NCBI GenBank assembly: GCA_002317175.1
Contig: DCJA01000038.1
Span: 1 to 49,989, forward strand
Direction: 5' to 3'
DNA: 49,989 nucleotides
DNA from: Lachnospiraceae bacterium UBA1712
GTDB taxonomy: Bacteria; Bacillota; Clostridia; Lachnospirales; Lachnospiraceae
Part shown: positions 7,827 to 16,447 of the stretch, piece after piece
Layout of the letters: the number at the start of each line of letters is the position of its first letter
Position numbering within the stretch: position 1 is the stretch's first letter
Position numbers and translations under genes: made by a program
The notes under the pieces: generated by a model
The model's input: only the letters and a program-made list of their open reading frames with translations
Database searches by the model: none
What the model was told of the DNA's origin: nothing

Positions 7827-10800
7827 ATGCAGTACACTTTGGGAATAGATATCGGTTCCACAACCGTTAAGATTGCCATACTTGATGAACAACATACTTT
7901 ATTATTTGCAGATTATGAGAGACACTTCGCCAATATTCAGGAGACTCTTTCTGCTCTGCTTAAGAAGGCCTGCGATAAGCTGGGTGATATCACTGTTCAC
8001 CCTATGATTACAGGTTCTGGCGGTCTTACCCTTGCCAACCACCTGGAGGTTCCATTTACCCAGGAGGTTATTGCGGTTTCCACATCACTTCAGGAGTTTG
8101 CACCCAAGACAGATGTAGCTATAGAGCTTGGTGGCGAGGATGCCAAGATTATCTACTTCGATAATGGTAATATTGAGCAGCGTATGAATGGTATCTGTGC
8201 CGGCGGTACAGGCTCATTTATCGATCAGATGGCAGCTCTCATTCAGACAGATGCTACTGGTCTTAATGAGTATGCCAAGAATTACCACTCTCTTTATACA
8301 ATTGCCGCAAGATGCGGTGTATTTGCCAAGACTGATATTCAGCCTCTTATCAATGATGGAGCTACTCGTGAAGACTTATCTGCTTCTATATTTCAGGCCG
8401 TAGTTAATCAGACTATCTCTGGTCTTGCCTGTGGTAAGCCGATTCGTGGTCATGTTGCATTTTTAGGTGGCCCACTTCATTTCCTCTCCGAGCTTAAGGT
8501 TGCCTTTATCCGTACTCTTAAGTTAGACGACGAGCATATAATTGATGTTGACAATTCACATCTGTTTGCCGCTATGGGCTCTGCCCTCAATGCCAAAGAG
8601 GATTCCTCCTGCACACTCAGCTCCATGATTGATCGCCTCAATGGCGGTATCAAGATGGAATTCGAAGTTGAGCGTATGGATCCACTTTTCGCTTCACAAA
8701 AAGAATTTGACGAGTTTGAAGCACGTCATGCCAAGGCTCAGGTTAAGAAAGCTGATTTTGCCAGCTATAAGGGCAACTGCTATCTGGGTATCGATGCCGG
8801 TTCTACTACTACCAAAATCGCTGTAGTCAGTGAGGATGGCGACCTGCTTTACTCTTTCTATAACAATAACAATGGCAATCCTCTTCAGACTGCCATTGAC
8901 GCTATTATTGACATATACAAGATGATGCCAAGGGATGCCCACATCGTCAGAGCATGCTCTACCGGTTATGGCGAGGCCCTTATGAAAGCAGCCTTTTTGT
9001 TAGATGATGGTGAGGTTGAGACTGTTGCACATTATTATGCTGCAGCCTTCTTTAAGCCTGACGTAGACTGTATCCTGGATATAGGCGGTCAGGATATGAA
9101 ATGTATCAAGATCAAAAAGCAGACTGTAGACAGTGTACAGCTCAATGAGGCCTGCTCTTCTGGTTGCGGCTCATTTATCGAGAACTTTGCTGAGTCTCTT
9201 AACTATTCAGTTCAGGACTTTGCCAAGGAAGCTTTGTTTGCTCCTCATCCAATTGATCTGGGTACACGTTGTACAGTATTTATGAATTCCAAGGTTAAGC
9301 AGGCTCAGAAAGAAGGCGCAACTGTTGCTGATATTTCTGCTGGTCTTGCTTATTCAGTTATTAAAAATGCTCTCTTTAAGGTTATCAAGGTAAGTGATGC
9401 CAGCGAGCTTGGCCAGAACATAGTAGTTCAGGGTGGTACCTTCTATAACAATGCGGTACTTCGAAGCTTTGAAAAAACTGCCAACTGTGAAGCCATCAGA
9501 CCAGATATTGCTGGTATTATGGGTGCCTTTGGAGCTGCTCTTATTGCAAGAGAACGCTTTGAAGAAGGCTATAGAACCTCTATGCTTGATCTTAAGGCAA
9601 TTGAAGCCTTCACCTTTGAGACAAGCATGGCTAAGTGTAAGGGCTGTACCAACAACTGTCGTCTTACCATCAATCGTTTCCCTGGAGGTCGTCAGTATAT
9701 CTCCGGAAATCGTTGCGAGCGTGGTCTTGGCAAAGAAAAAAATAAGAACAATATACCTAATCTGTTTGAATATAAACTGGATCGTTTCTTTGGTTATGAA
9801 CCCCTGCCTGCTGAAAAAGCCAGCAGAGGTAGCGTTGGTATTCCAAGAGTTCTTAATATGTATGAAAACTATCCATTCTGGTATACCTTCTTTACAGAGC
9901 TGGGTTACAGAGTAATCCTCTCGCCTATTTCCAACAGAAAGATCTACGAGCTTGGTATTGAATCTATTCCTTCAGAGTCAGAATGCTATCCTGCAAAGCT
10001 TGCTCATGGACACATTATGTGGCTCATCAATCAGAAGGTTGATTTTATCTTCTACCCTGCTCTGTTCTACGAACGTAATGAGTTTGAGGAAGCCAACAAT
10101 CATTACAACTGTCCGATTGTCACCTCTTACTCTGAGAATATCAAAAACAATGTTGAGGAAATTGGTCGTGGCGAAGTGAAGTTCATGAATCCTTTCCTCT
10201 CATTTACAAGCCCTGAAGTAATATCCAAAGAGCTTGTTAAGTCCTTCCCTGAGATTGCATCAACAGATGTATACAACGCAGTTAAGCAGGCATGGCTTGA
10301 ACTTGACAATGCGCACAAGGATATTCAGAAGAAGGGCGAGGAAGTTGTAAAGCAGCTTACTGAGACCGGCGCAAGAGGAATAGTTCTTGCAGGTCGTCCA
10401 TACCATCTTGATCCTGAGATCAATCATGGTATTCCTGAGCTTATAACCTCTTACAATATTGCTGTTCTTACTGAGGACAGTGTATCTCATCTGGCTAAAC
10501 CTGAGCGTCCACTTATTGTATCTGACCAGTGGATGTATCATTCAAGACTTTATGCTGCAGCCAGCTTTGTAAGAACTACTGATAATATAGATCTGATTCA
10601 GCTCAATTCCTTTGGTTGTGGTCTTGATGCTGTTACTACAGACCAGGTCAATGACATCCTGTCCAATTCAGACAAGATTTATACCTGCTTAAAGATTGAT
10701 GAGGTTAATAACCTGGGTGCAGCCAGAATCAGAGTCCGTTCTCTTATCTCTGCGCTTGATGTCAGAAAGAAACAGAACAAGCAGCGTACTATTCGTCCTG

Positions 10801-12050
10801 CTTCTATTGAAAAGGTTGAATTTACAAAACAGATGAGGGATGACAACTATACTATCATCGTTCCTCAGATGTCACCTATTCATTTTGATCTCATTGGCCC
10901 TGCTATGGCAAGCTGTGGTTACAATATCGTAGTACTGGATACCAACAGTCGGGCTTCTATTGATATGGGTCTTAAATATGTCAACAATGATGCCTGCTAC
11001 CCTTCTCTTTTGGTAGTTGGACAGCTTATGGAGGCTCTCCTGTCAGGCAAATATGACCTTAACAAAACTGCTCTTGTTATCACCCAGACAGGTGGTGGCT
11101 GTAGAGCTACTAACTATATAGGATTTATCAGACGTGCGCTTAAGAAAGCTAATCTTGAACATATTCCAGTCATTTCCCTTAACCTGGGTGGAATCGAGAC
11201 CAACTCTGGTTTTGATATCAATGCCAAGTTCTTACTTAAGGGTGCTGTGGCCGCAATAATGGGCGATGTATTCCAAAAGGTTGTATATCGTATGCGTCCT
11301 TATGAATTAGAGCCCGGAAGTGTTGATAAGCTCCACAGGGAATGGGTTGAGAGATGTGTAGAGTTCGTTACTCAGAAGTCAGTTAGTCTCCCTAAGATGT
11401 ATAAGATGATCAAACAGATTATCAGAGACTTCGATAATATTCCTATAGATGAGACTCTTAAAAAGCCTCGTGTTGGTATTGTTGGTGAGATTCTTGTTAA
11501 ATACTCTCCTGCCGGCAACAACCGACTGGTTGAACTTCTGGAGGCCGAAGGCGCTGAAGCGGTTGTCCCAGATCTTATGGGCTTCATGCTATACTGCTTC
11601 TATGATCAGGTATATAAGAGTGAACATTTCTCGACCAGCAAGAAAGCTGCTGCTGTAAGCAAGTTTGGTATATGGGCTATCGAGAGACTGCTTGGACCAG
11701 TAAACAGAGCTTATAGTAAGAGTAAGCATTTCGAGCCTACTGCTCCAATTGCTGAGCTTATCAAGTACGCTGAGGATTATGTATCTATCGGTAACCAGAC
11801 CGGTGAAGGCTGGTTTCTGGTTGGTGAGATGATTGAGCTGATTCACAGTGGTGCACCTAACATCGTATGTACTCAGCCTTTTGGCTGTCTGCCTAACCAC
11901 ATCGTCGGTAAGGGTGTTATCAAGGAAATCAGACGTACTCATCCTGAATCCAATATTGTAGCCATAGACTATGATCCTGGTGCAAGTGAAGTTAACCAGC
12001 TCAACAGAATCAAACTGATGTTGTCTGCAGCTGTTAAGAAGATGAAATAA
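7827..12050 (+). CDS. giant 2-hydroxyacyl-CoA dehydratase activase-type protein (two BadF/HgdC ATPase domains plus DUF2229/dehydratase-like region)
   Basis: This 1407-residue protein carries two ASKHA ATPase modules. The first begins GIDIGSTTVKIAI (residues 6-18). Its C124 (GICAGGTGSF) and C163 (ARCGVFAKTD) match the two cysteines that hold the shared [4Fe-4S] cluster in HgdC-type activators. The second begins GIDAGSTTTKIAVV and carries EACSSGCGSF and GTRCTVF in the equivalent places. A CxxCxxxC cluster (C604, C607, C611) follows, then a long DUF2229 and dehydratase-subunit-like region. Characterised activators pass one electron, driven by ATP, to a dehydratase. The role of these large fused versions is unknown. 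The gene stands alone on the plus strand with its own promoter, an AGAGG ribosome site and a strong terminator. Confidence 0.93.
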   Translation: MQYTLGIDIGSTTVKIAILDEQHTLLFADYERHFANIQETLSALLKKACDKLGDITVHPMITGSGGLTLANHLEVPFTQEVIAVSTSLQEFAPKTDVAIELGGEDAKIIYFDNGNIEQRMNGICAGGTGSFIDQMAALIQTDATGLNEYAKNYHSLYTIAARCGVFAKTDIQPLINDGATREDLSASIFQAVVNQTISGLACGKPIRGHVAFLGGPLHFLSELKVAFIRTLKLDDEHIIDVDNSHLFAAMGSALNAKEDSSCTLSSMIDRLNGGIKMEFEVERMDPLFASQKEFDEFEARHAKAQVKKADFASYKGNCYLGIDAGSTTTKIAVVSEDGDLLYSFYNNNNGNPLQTAIDAIIDIYKMMPRDAHIVRACSTGYGEALMKAAFLLDDGEVETVAHYYAAAFFKPDVDCILDIGGQDMKCIKIKKQTVDSVQLNEACSSGCGSFIENFAESLNYSVQDFAKEALFAPHPIDLGTRCTVFMNSKVKQAQKEGATVADISAGLAYSVIKNALFKVIKVSDASELGQNIVVQGGTFYNNAVLRSFEKTANCEAIRPDIAGIMGAFGAALIARERFEEGYRTSMLDLKAIEAFTFETSMAKCKGCTNNCRLTINRFPGGRQYISGNRCERGLGKEKNKNNIPNLFEYKLDRFFGYEPLPAEKASRGSVGIPRVLNMYENYPFWYTFFTELGYRVILSPISNRKIYELGIESIPSESECYPAKLAHGHIMWLINQKVDFIFYPALFYERNEFEEANNHYNCPIVTSYSENIKNNVEEIGRGEVKFMNPFLSFTSPEVISKELVKSFPEIASTDVYNAVKQAWLELDNAHKDIQKKGEEVVKQLTETGARGIVLAGRPYHLDPEINHGIPELITSYNIAVLTEDSVSHLAKPERPLIVSDQWMYHSRLYAAASFVRTTDNIDLIQLNSFGCGLDAVTTDQVNDILSNSDKIYTCLKIDEVNNLGAARIRVRSLISALDVRKKQNKQRTIRPASIEKVEFTKQMRDDNYTIIVPQMSPIHFDLIGPAMASCGYNIVVLDTNSRASIDMGLKYVNNDACYPSLLVVGQLMEALLSGKYDLNKTALVITQTGGGCRATNYIGFIRRALKKANLEHIPVISLNLGGIETNSGFDINAKFLLKGAVAAIMGDVFQKVVYRMRPYELEPGSVDKLHREWVERCVEFVTQKSVSLPKMYKMIKQIIRDFDNIPIDETLKKPRVGIVGEILVKYSPAGNNRLVELLEAEGAEAVVPDLMGFMLYCFYDQVYKSEHFSTSKKAAAVSKFGIWAIERLLGPVNRAYSKSKHFEPTAPIAELIKYAEDYVSIGNQTGEGWFLVGEMIELIHSGAPNIVCTQPFGCLPNHIVGKGVIKEIRRTHPESNIVAIDYDPGASEVNQLNRIKLMLSAAVKKMK

Positions 12051-12117
12051 GAACATCAGCCAACCAATGGCACTAGCTTTTAAGCGACATTCTCAAAGCG
12101 AAGCCTGGTTTGCATAT

Positions 12118-12147
12118 AAAAACAGGTACCTTTCGGTACCTGTTTTT
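12118..12147. terminator. bidirectional rho-independent terminator
   Basis: AAAAACAGGTACC (12118-12130) and GGTACCTGTTTTT (12135-12147) form a perfect 13-pair stem with loop TTTC. The A-rich and T-rich flanks make it work in both directions. It serves the plus-strand activase gene and the convergent small minus-strand gene whose stop lies at 12149. Confidence 0.93.
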
Positions 12148-12148
12148 A

Positions 12149-12436
12149 TTATACCCATGACATACTCAATGCTTTGGCCCACAGATCTTTCTGGGCGTCT
12201 ACCTGTTCGTTGAGCCAGTCAACTGCTTCATCTTTGCCCTCAGCTGTAAGCGCAAAGTGCTTGTACTGTTTTAGTTCTTCTGAAGTCTTAAGAAAATTAT
12301 AGGGTTCTGGCCATATACAGGCCTCGATATCATCTCCCGCCTTTCTAAGAACATATCTCATGCCCTTATAGCTACCACTCATAGGTTCCTTCTTTATGAA
12401 ATTAAGAGATATAGATGACTTTAGTATATATTCCAT
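12149..12436 (-). CDS. conserved small protein of unknown function
   Basis: A 95-residue soluble protein that I cannot name. It opens with a strand-rich stretch, has the central segment ACIWPEPYNFLKTSEE, and ends in a helical, acidic segment with AVDWLNEQVDAQKDLW. The WPEP and DEAVDWLNEQ signature looks like a small family I have seen in Clostridia without a function. There is no signal peptide and no membrane segment. The ATG has AGAGG nine bases upstream. It follows the GH5 gene by 26 bases and may be co-transcribed with it. Confidence 0.7.
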   Translation of the reverse strand: MEYILKSSISLNFIKKEPMSGSYKGMRYVLRKAGDDIEACIWPEPYNFLKTSEELKQYKHFALTAEGKDEAVDWLNEQVDAQKDLWAKALSMSWV

Positions 12437-12462
12437 TATTATATGCCTCTTCTTTGCAGTTG

Positions 12463-13395
12463 TTATTTGGCATGTTTTGCAAGAACATCAATATACCATT
12501 TGCAGGCCTCTCTCAGATCCTCGTCTACAAAATCATTGGTAGTCTTTGTACAGGTTGGTACAAAGGATGCACTTGATTCGTCTCTGTTGGCGATGTTCCA
12601 CATAATAAAACTTACATCATACTTGTCAGCAAGATCAATCCATGCCTGTGCCTGCTCGAAGTTATTGCTGAAGTTACCCGATGCATCACAGCAGCCAAAT
12701 TCTGATATAAACAATGGTAGCCCCGCCTGTGCAGCTGCTTCAAATATAGCTCTGAGTTCCTCTCTATGTGAATCAGCATAAAAGTGAAGAACATACATAA
12801 GATTCTTGTCAATTCTAATAGGATTAGCTGCAGCCTGGTCTACTTTCTGTGACCATACTGGTGTTCCGACCAGAATTACAGCATATTCATCATGCTTTCT
12901 GATTACTGGTATTACTTCCTCTGCGTATGCCTTTACATCTTCCCATGTACAGTCTACATTTGGCTCATTGCATATCTCATAAATGACATTGCCATAAGCC
13001 TTATACTTTTCTGCCATCAGGTCAAAGAATTTGATTGCCTCATCCTTGTGCATAAGCGGATTAGAATCTGATAGTATATGCCAGTCAATTATTACATACA
13101 ATCCAAGCTCTGTTGCTGCTTTAACACCTCTGTCCACAACCTCAATGAGCTTGAGCTTATTAGCTTCATCTCCTACACAGTATCCGTTCTCTTCTGCTGT
13201 GTACATAGCCAGTCTTACTACATCTACATGCCATTTCTCGCTCATAAATTCAAAGAATTCACGATTAACATATTCTGGATACCACGAAAGTGCATGTGTT
13301 GAATATCCGTGAAGTGCTACTACTTCGCCATTATGATCTACAAGTTTGCCCTTGTTATTTACATGTAATGCTCCATGTTTTTCGTATTTTGTCAT
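12463..13395 (-). CDS. glycoside hydrolase family 5 endoglucanase-like enzyme, cytoplasmic
   Basis: This is a beta-1,4-glucanase-type GH5 enzyme of 310 residues, the length of a bare catalytic domain. The acid/base Glu is E144 in YEICNEP and the nucleophile is E232 in FISEFG. Also present are HGYSTHALSWYP near the start, RLAMYT, VIIDWH and W266 in the MWNIANRDESSA stretch, all typical of subfamily 2. No signal peptide and no carbohydrate-binding module are present, so it should act on imported oligosaccharides. GGAGG lies six bases before the ATG. The family is sure. The preferred substrate (cello-, gluco- or mixed-linkage oligosaccharide) is inferred. Confidence 0.92.
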   Translation of the reverse strand: MTKYEKHGALHVNNKGKLVDHNGEVVALHGYSTHALSWYPEYVNREFFEFMSEKWHVDVVRLAMYTAEENGYCVGDEANKLKLIEVVDRGVKAATELGLYVIIDWHILSDSNPLMHKDEAIKFFDLMAEKYKAYGNVIYEICNEPNVDCTWEDVKAYAEEVIPVIRKHDEYAVILVGTPVWSQKVDQAAANPIRIDKNLMYVLHFYADSHREELRAIFEAAAQAGLPLFISEFGCCDASGNFSNNFEQAQAWIDLADKYDVSFIMWNIANRDESSASFVPTCTKTTNDFVDEDLREACKWYIDVLAKHAK

Positions 13396-13460
13396 ATCAT
13401 TCCTCCACTTGTTTAGCTCTAGTTTGATAATAATGATATATCCTTTTGCTTTCTCAACAT

Positions 13461-13469
13461 ATTATATCA
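13461..13469 (-). promoter_or_regulatory. extended -10 promoter for the GH5 gene
   Basis: On the minus strand TGATATAAT gives a perfect TATAAT with the TG of an extended -10 element. No good -35 lies 17 bases upstream. The predicted start is near 13454, about 60 bases before the GH5 ATG. Confidence 0.5.
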
Positions 13470-13488
13470 TATTCAGTTTTTGCTGACT

Positions 13489-13584
13489 CTATACCACTAT
13501 AGTTTGTTTCATTATTTTTTTCATTTCATCAACAAACAATGGTGCCGCCTTTACAAGCAATTCTATATAATCCCTTCTATCGCA
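13489..13584 (-). pseudogene. possible remnant or micro-ORF after the YolD gene
   Basis: Downstream of the YolD stop, one minus-strand frame stays open from the TGA at 13585-13587 to the TAG at 13489. It reads CDRRDYIELLVKAAPLFV followed by DEMKKIMKQTIVV. The pattern of alternating hydrophobic and charged residues and the codon choice look like real protein sequence, but there is no ATG; the only start would be the TTG at 13558-13560, with an AGAAGG site too far away. It is either a 23-residue peptide or the tail of a decayed gene. I cannot identify it. Confidence 0.25.
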
Positions 13585-13594
13585 TCATTCGTGC

Positions 13595-13921
13595 TTAGTT
13601 TTCTTCTCTAATAATAGAAAATAAATCGTCAAATTGTATTTTTGAGTTTACAATCTGAATAAAACGACTGTCAACATCAATTTTAGATACCATACCAGTT
13701 AACTTAAGATATTCATCTTTTTCAAAATAAACCACAGTTACTATATCCTGCTTTCTAATACTCCGTATCATTATATCCAGCTCTTCTTTTTGTTCTTCAG
13801 ACAGGTCTTTTTTATCAACAACAATTCTTTCCTTTGCCCTCAGAGCTTCTTCATATCCCTTTAGTGCAGCGAAAGGCATGAACTGCTTTGCTCTGTCTGC
13901 TCTGCTCATTTTTGCTCTCAT
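13595..13921 (-). CDS. YolD-like family protein
   Basis: A 108-residue protein with the YolD signature: RAKQFMPFAALKGYEEAL near the N-terminus and a C-terminal small beta domain (IVTVVYF, then GMVSKIDVDSRFIQI). YolD-like genes typically lie next to Y-family polymerases in Firmicutes and are thought to act with them, perhaps as UmuD-like accessory factors; the mechanism is not settled. Here it follows the polymerase gene by 101 bases in the same direction. No LexA-type box is visible upstream. Confidence 0.85.
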   Translation of the reverse strand: MRAKMSRADRAKQFMPFAALKGYEEALRAKERIVVDKKDLSEEQKEELDIMIRSIRKQDIVTVVYFEKDEYLKLTGMVSKIDVDSRFIQIVNSKIQFDDLFSIIREEN

Positions 13922-14022
13922 ATATCATTACCTAAATATGCTATTCTTATGTATCCTATGATTGTGGTATATATTACTACTCATGCATGCTATTACTGTT
14001 CAAGTATGCATCTGTCTACTAT

Positions 14023-15279
14023 TTATTTTTTATGCCCACCAATCTGCTCATTACGCTCAATAGTGGTTGCGCCCTGTTCAAGATTCATTCCCTTTAGAAT
14101 CGCATTCTTGCCAAATTTATTCTTTAGATCTATTACCGCTTTTTGTATATTTCGTTCTTTTTCAAGTTCAACTGGATCAGTGAACAGATCATACTGAACA
14201 TAGGCCTCATCTGCCAGATTATTAAAGGATATATTGATTCTCCTTACCAGACCATCTTTTCTAACTGTATTCATATACAGTTTCTCAATATATGGCAAGA
14301 TGGTTCTGGATGAGCTTGTAAGATAATCAAGCTGGATACTGCCTCTGGAGCTCTCCATATCCATTCTGTTTTCGTAACCAATATACATGGATATAGACTT
14401 GGTCAGTAGATTCTTCTCCACCAGATCCAGACTAAGCAGATCTGCCATTTCCTTGACAATTAACAGTCCCTCATCCACGCTGTATGCTCTTGGAAGTACC
14501 TGTCCACTGCTAACAGAAGTACTATCTGGTCTGTAATTTTTGATATCAGCAATAGTTGTTGTTTCTCTTCCCCAGGCATGATCTATCAGTAGTTCAGCAT
14601 CTATACCAAACAGTCTGTATAGAATATCTTCATTGCATTCTGCAACTTCCTTCATAGTGGTCATTCCGTACTTAGCCAGTCTGGCTGCAGTTCCAGGTCC
14701 TATTCTCCAGAAATCTGTAAGCGGCTTATGTCTCCACAATGTATCCCTATAGCTCTGCTCATCAAGAATACCTATATGATCATCTACATGCTTTGCAGCT
14801 ATATCAAGCGCAACCTTAGCCAGATACATGTTACTACCTATTCCACAGGTGGCTGTAATACCAGTTTCATTGTATATATCCTGCATAATGCACATGCCCA
14901 GTTCCCTGGCTGTCATATTATACATAAGCAGGTAATCTGTCACATCCAAAAATGCTTCATCAATAGAATAAACATGAATATCATCCTTGGAGATATATTT
15001 GAGATATATACTGTAAATATCAGCAGAATAGTCAATATACAGTTGCATTCTGGGAACTGCAATCATGTAGTCTATTCCCGCAGGTATCTCAAAAACTCTG
15101 CAACGATTTCTTATTCCAAGCGCCTTCATAGCCGGTGTAATTGCAAGACATATTGTTTTCTCAGACCTTTCTGGGTCCGCAACTACAAGCCTGGTAGTCA
15201 GTGGATCAAGTCCTCTTTCCACACATTCCACAGAAGCATAGAAAGACTTAAGATCAATCACCATATATGTTTTTCCCAT
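14023..15279 (-). CDS. Y-family DNA polymerase (DinB/UmuC-like)
   Basis: This is a translesion DNA polymerase of 418 residues. The catalytic site is intact: D9 in MVIDLKSFYASVE and D107/E108 in VYSIDEAFLD. The helix-hairpin-helix region shows DFWRIGPGTAARLAKYGM, and a little-finger domain with RINISFNNL follows. The C-terminus lacks an obvious clamp-binding motif that I can point to. AGGAGG lies just before the ATG at 15277-15279. Together with the YolD gene it forms the polymerase/YolD pair common in Lachnospiraceae. Only 76 bases separate it from the upstream gene, and a terminator occupies part of that gap. Confidence 0.93.
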   Translation of the reverse strand: MGKTYMVIDLKSFYASVECVERGLDPLTTRLVVADPERSEKTICLAITPAMKALGIRNRCRVFEIPAGIDYMIAVPRMQLYIDYSADIYSIYLKYISKDDIHVYSIDEAFLDVTDYLLMYNMTARELGMCIMQDIYNETGITATCGIGSNMYLAKVALDIAAKHVDDHIGILDEQSYRDTLWRHKPLTDFWRIGPGTAARLAKYGMTTMKEVAECNEDILYRLFGIDAELLIDHAWGRETTTIADIKNYRPDSTSVSSGQVLPRAYSVDEGLLIVKEMADLLSLDLVEKNLLTKSISMYIGYENRMDMESSRGSIQLDYLTSSSRTILPYIEKLYMNTVRKDGLVRRINISFNNLADEAYVQYDLFTDPVELEKERNIQKAVIDLKNKFGKNAILKGMNLEQGATTIERNEQIGGHKK

Positions 15280-15303
15280 ATGCTTTCCTCCTTCTGTAAA
15301 AGA

Positions 15304-15330
15304 AAAAGGTGAGCAGTCTGCTCACCTTTT
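15304..15330 (-). terminator. rho-independent terminator of the DUF58-like/membrane operon
   Basis: GGTGAGCA and TGCTCACC, extended by AAAA/TTTT, form a 12-pair stem with a three-base loop. On the minus strand it is followed by TTTTTCTTTT. It ends the operon whose last stop is at 15356. Confidence 0.9.
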
Positions 15331-15355
15331 ACAATCCAATTCATTCAAATGATAA

Positions 15356-16447
15356 CTATTCTTCCTCTGTTGCAGGAGCTTCCTCTACTGCCTCTTCCTG
15401 TGTAGGAGTTGGTATCTCAGCTGCCTTTGTAACAGATGTATCCTCTGCCTTCTTTGACTCTTTGTGGTAAATCCACTCTCTCTTCTCAACCATAGCTGCT
15501 GACTCAAGTGTCTCATCAGAAGAAACATCCTTGTGCCAATGGCTCTTGTAAATCTTTGTAATAATTACAATGATTGCAATGAGAATAGCTGCAAGAATAA
15601 TTACAGAAATAATAACTTCAACTGCATAAAGTGTAGAGCCTGCTGCTGCAATTCCTGTATTAGCACTGATATCTGTATTATCAGAGTTAAGGAATGAGAA
15701 CAGATTACAAACTCCAGCAACTCCACTAAGTAATCCAATCCACATCTTTGCTAAGATGTTAGCAGATGTTCTTGACTGTACAACAAGCATGATTGCAATA
15801 ATAAGTGCAATGATTGGTCCAATGAACTTATTAGAGTTACCATACATGTAATTAACTGGTGCATTCTCATCAATCTGGCTGTTATCAGCAAGCTTGATAG
15901 CATTTGATACATATGCACGTACAAGTGAAAATGCAAAGAAGCAAATGCAAAGAACACAGATAACTGTTGAAAATAAGTCATATCTGTTTGCCTTTACAGG
16001 ATCCTCAGTAATAAGCTTATTAGCTACAAATGCTACATATGCATATACTGGAAGGAAAACCGCACATGCTGCAACTGGCATAACGCCGTATGACTGATTT
16101 TTCTTCTTATAGAAATCGTTAATATCAATTACTGCAAGTAATGCAGCAAAACCAACTATCATAAGTGTGTGTAACCAGTTCTTTCCTTCTGGAGAATTAC
16201 CAAATGGAAGATACCAGCAAATAACGCACACAACTACGTGTGCCACAATTGATATAGGTAACTGCTGAATAAATAATCTCATTGCAACAAATGCAGCAAG
16301 TACAACAGCTGAAACAATTGCGTATGGCCATGAGAATCCATTCTCACGAACCAGTGTTGTGATTCCCAGTGAAACGCTGAGAGCCAACAGATAAATCATA
16401 ATACAGTTTGAAACATCAAATATTATCTTATATCTTCTACTAATCAT
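15356..16447 (-). CDS. polytopic membrane protein of unknown function with acidic C-terminal tail
   Basis: A 363-residue protein with about eight or nine hydrophobic segments. They include IYLLALSVSLGITTLV near residue 20, VVCVICWYL, the 190s stretch TVICVLCICFFAFSLV, IGPIIALIIAIMLVV, and a final helix VIISVIILAAILIAIIV near 290. A cytosolic tail follows with KREWIYHK and ends in Glu, Ala and Pro repeats. I recognise no family. It overlaps the preceding DUF58-like gene by eight bases, so the two proteins are probably made together. By analogy with DUF58 operons it may be the membrane partner of that protein, but this is inference. Confidence 0.8.
   Translation of the reverse strand: MISRRYKIIFDVSNCIMIYLLALSVSLGITTLVRENGFSWPYAIVSAVVLAAFVAMRLFIQQLPISIVAHVVVCVICWYLPFGNSPEGKNWLHTLMIVGFAALLAVIDINDFYKKKNQSYGVMPVAACAVFLPVYAYVAFVANKLITEDPVKANRYDLFSTVICVLCICFFAFSLVRAYVSNAIKLADNSQIDENAPVNYMYGNSNKFIGPIIALIIAIMLVVQSRTSANILAKMWIGLLSGVAGVCNLFSFLNSDNTDISANTGIAAAGSTLYAVEVIISVIILAAILIAIIVIITKIYKSHWHKDVSSDETLESAAMVEKREWIYHKESKKAEDTSVTKAAEIPTPTQEEAVEEAPATEEE

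Noticed and set aside
14728..15312. A 194-codon plus-strand frame that runs into the terminator
   Set aside because: It is antisense to the Y-family polymerase and ends in the hairpin region. It is a shadow of codon bias.
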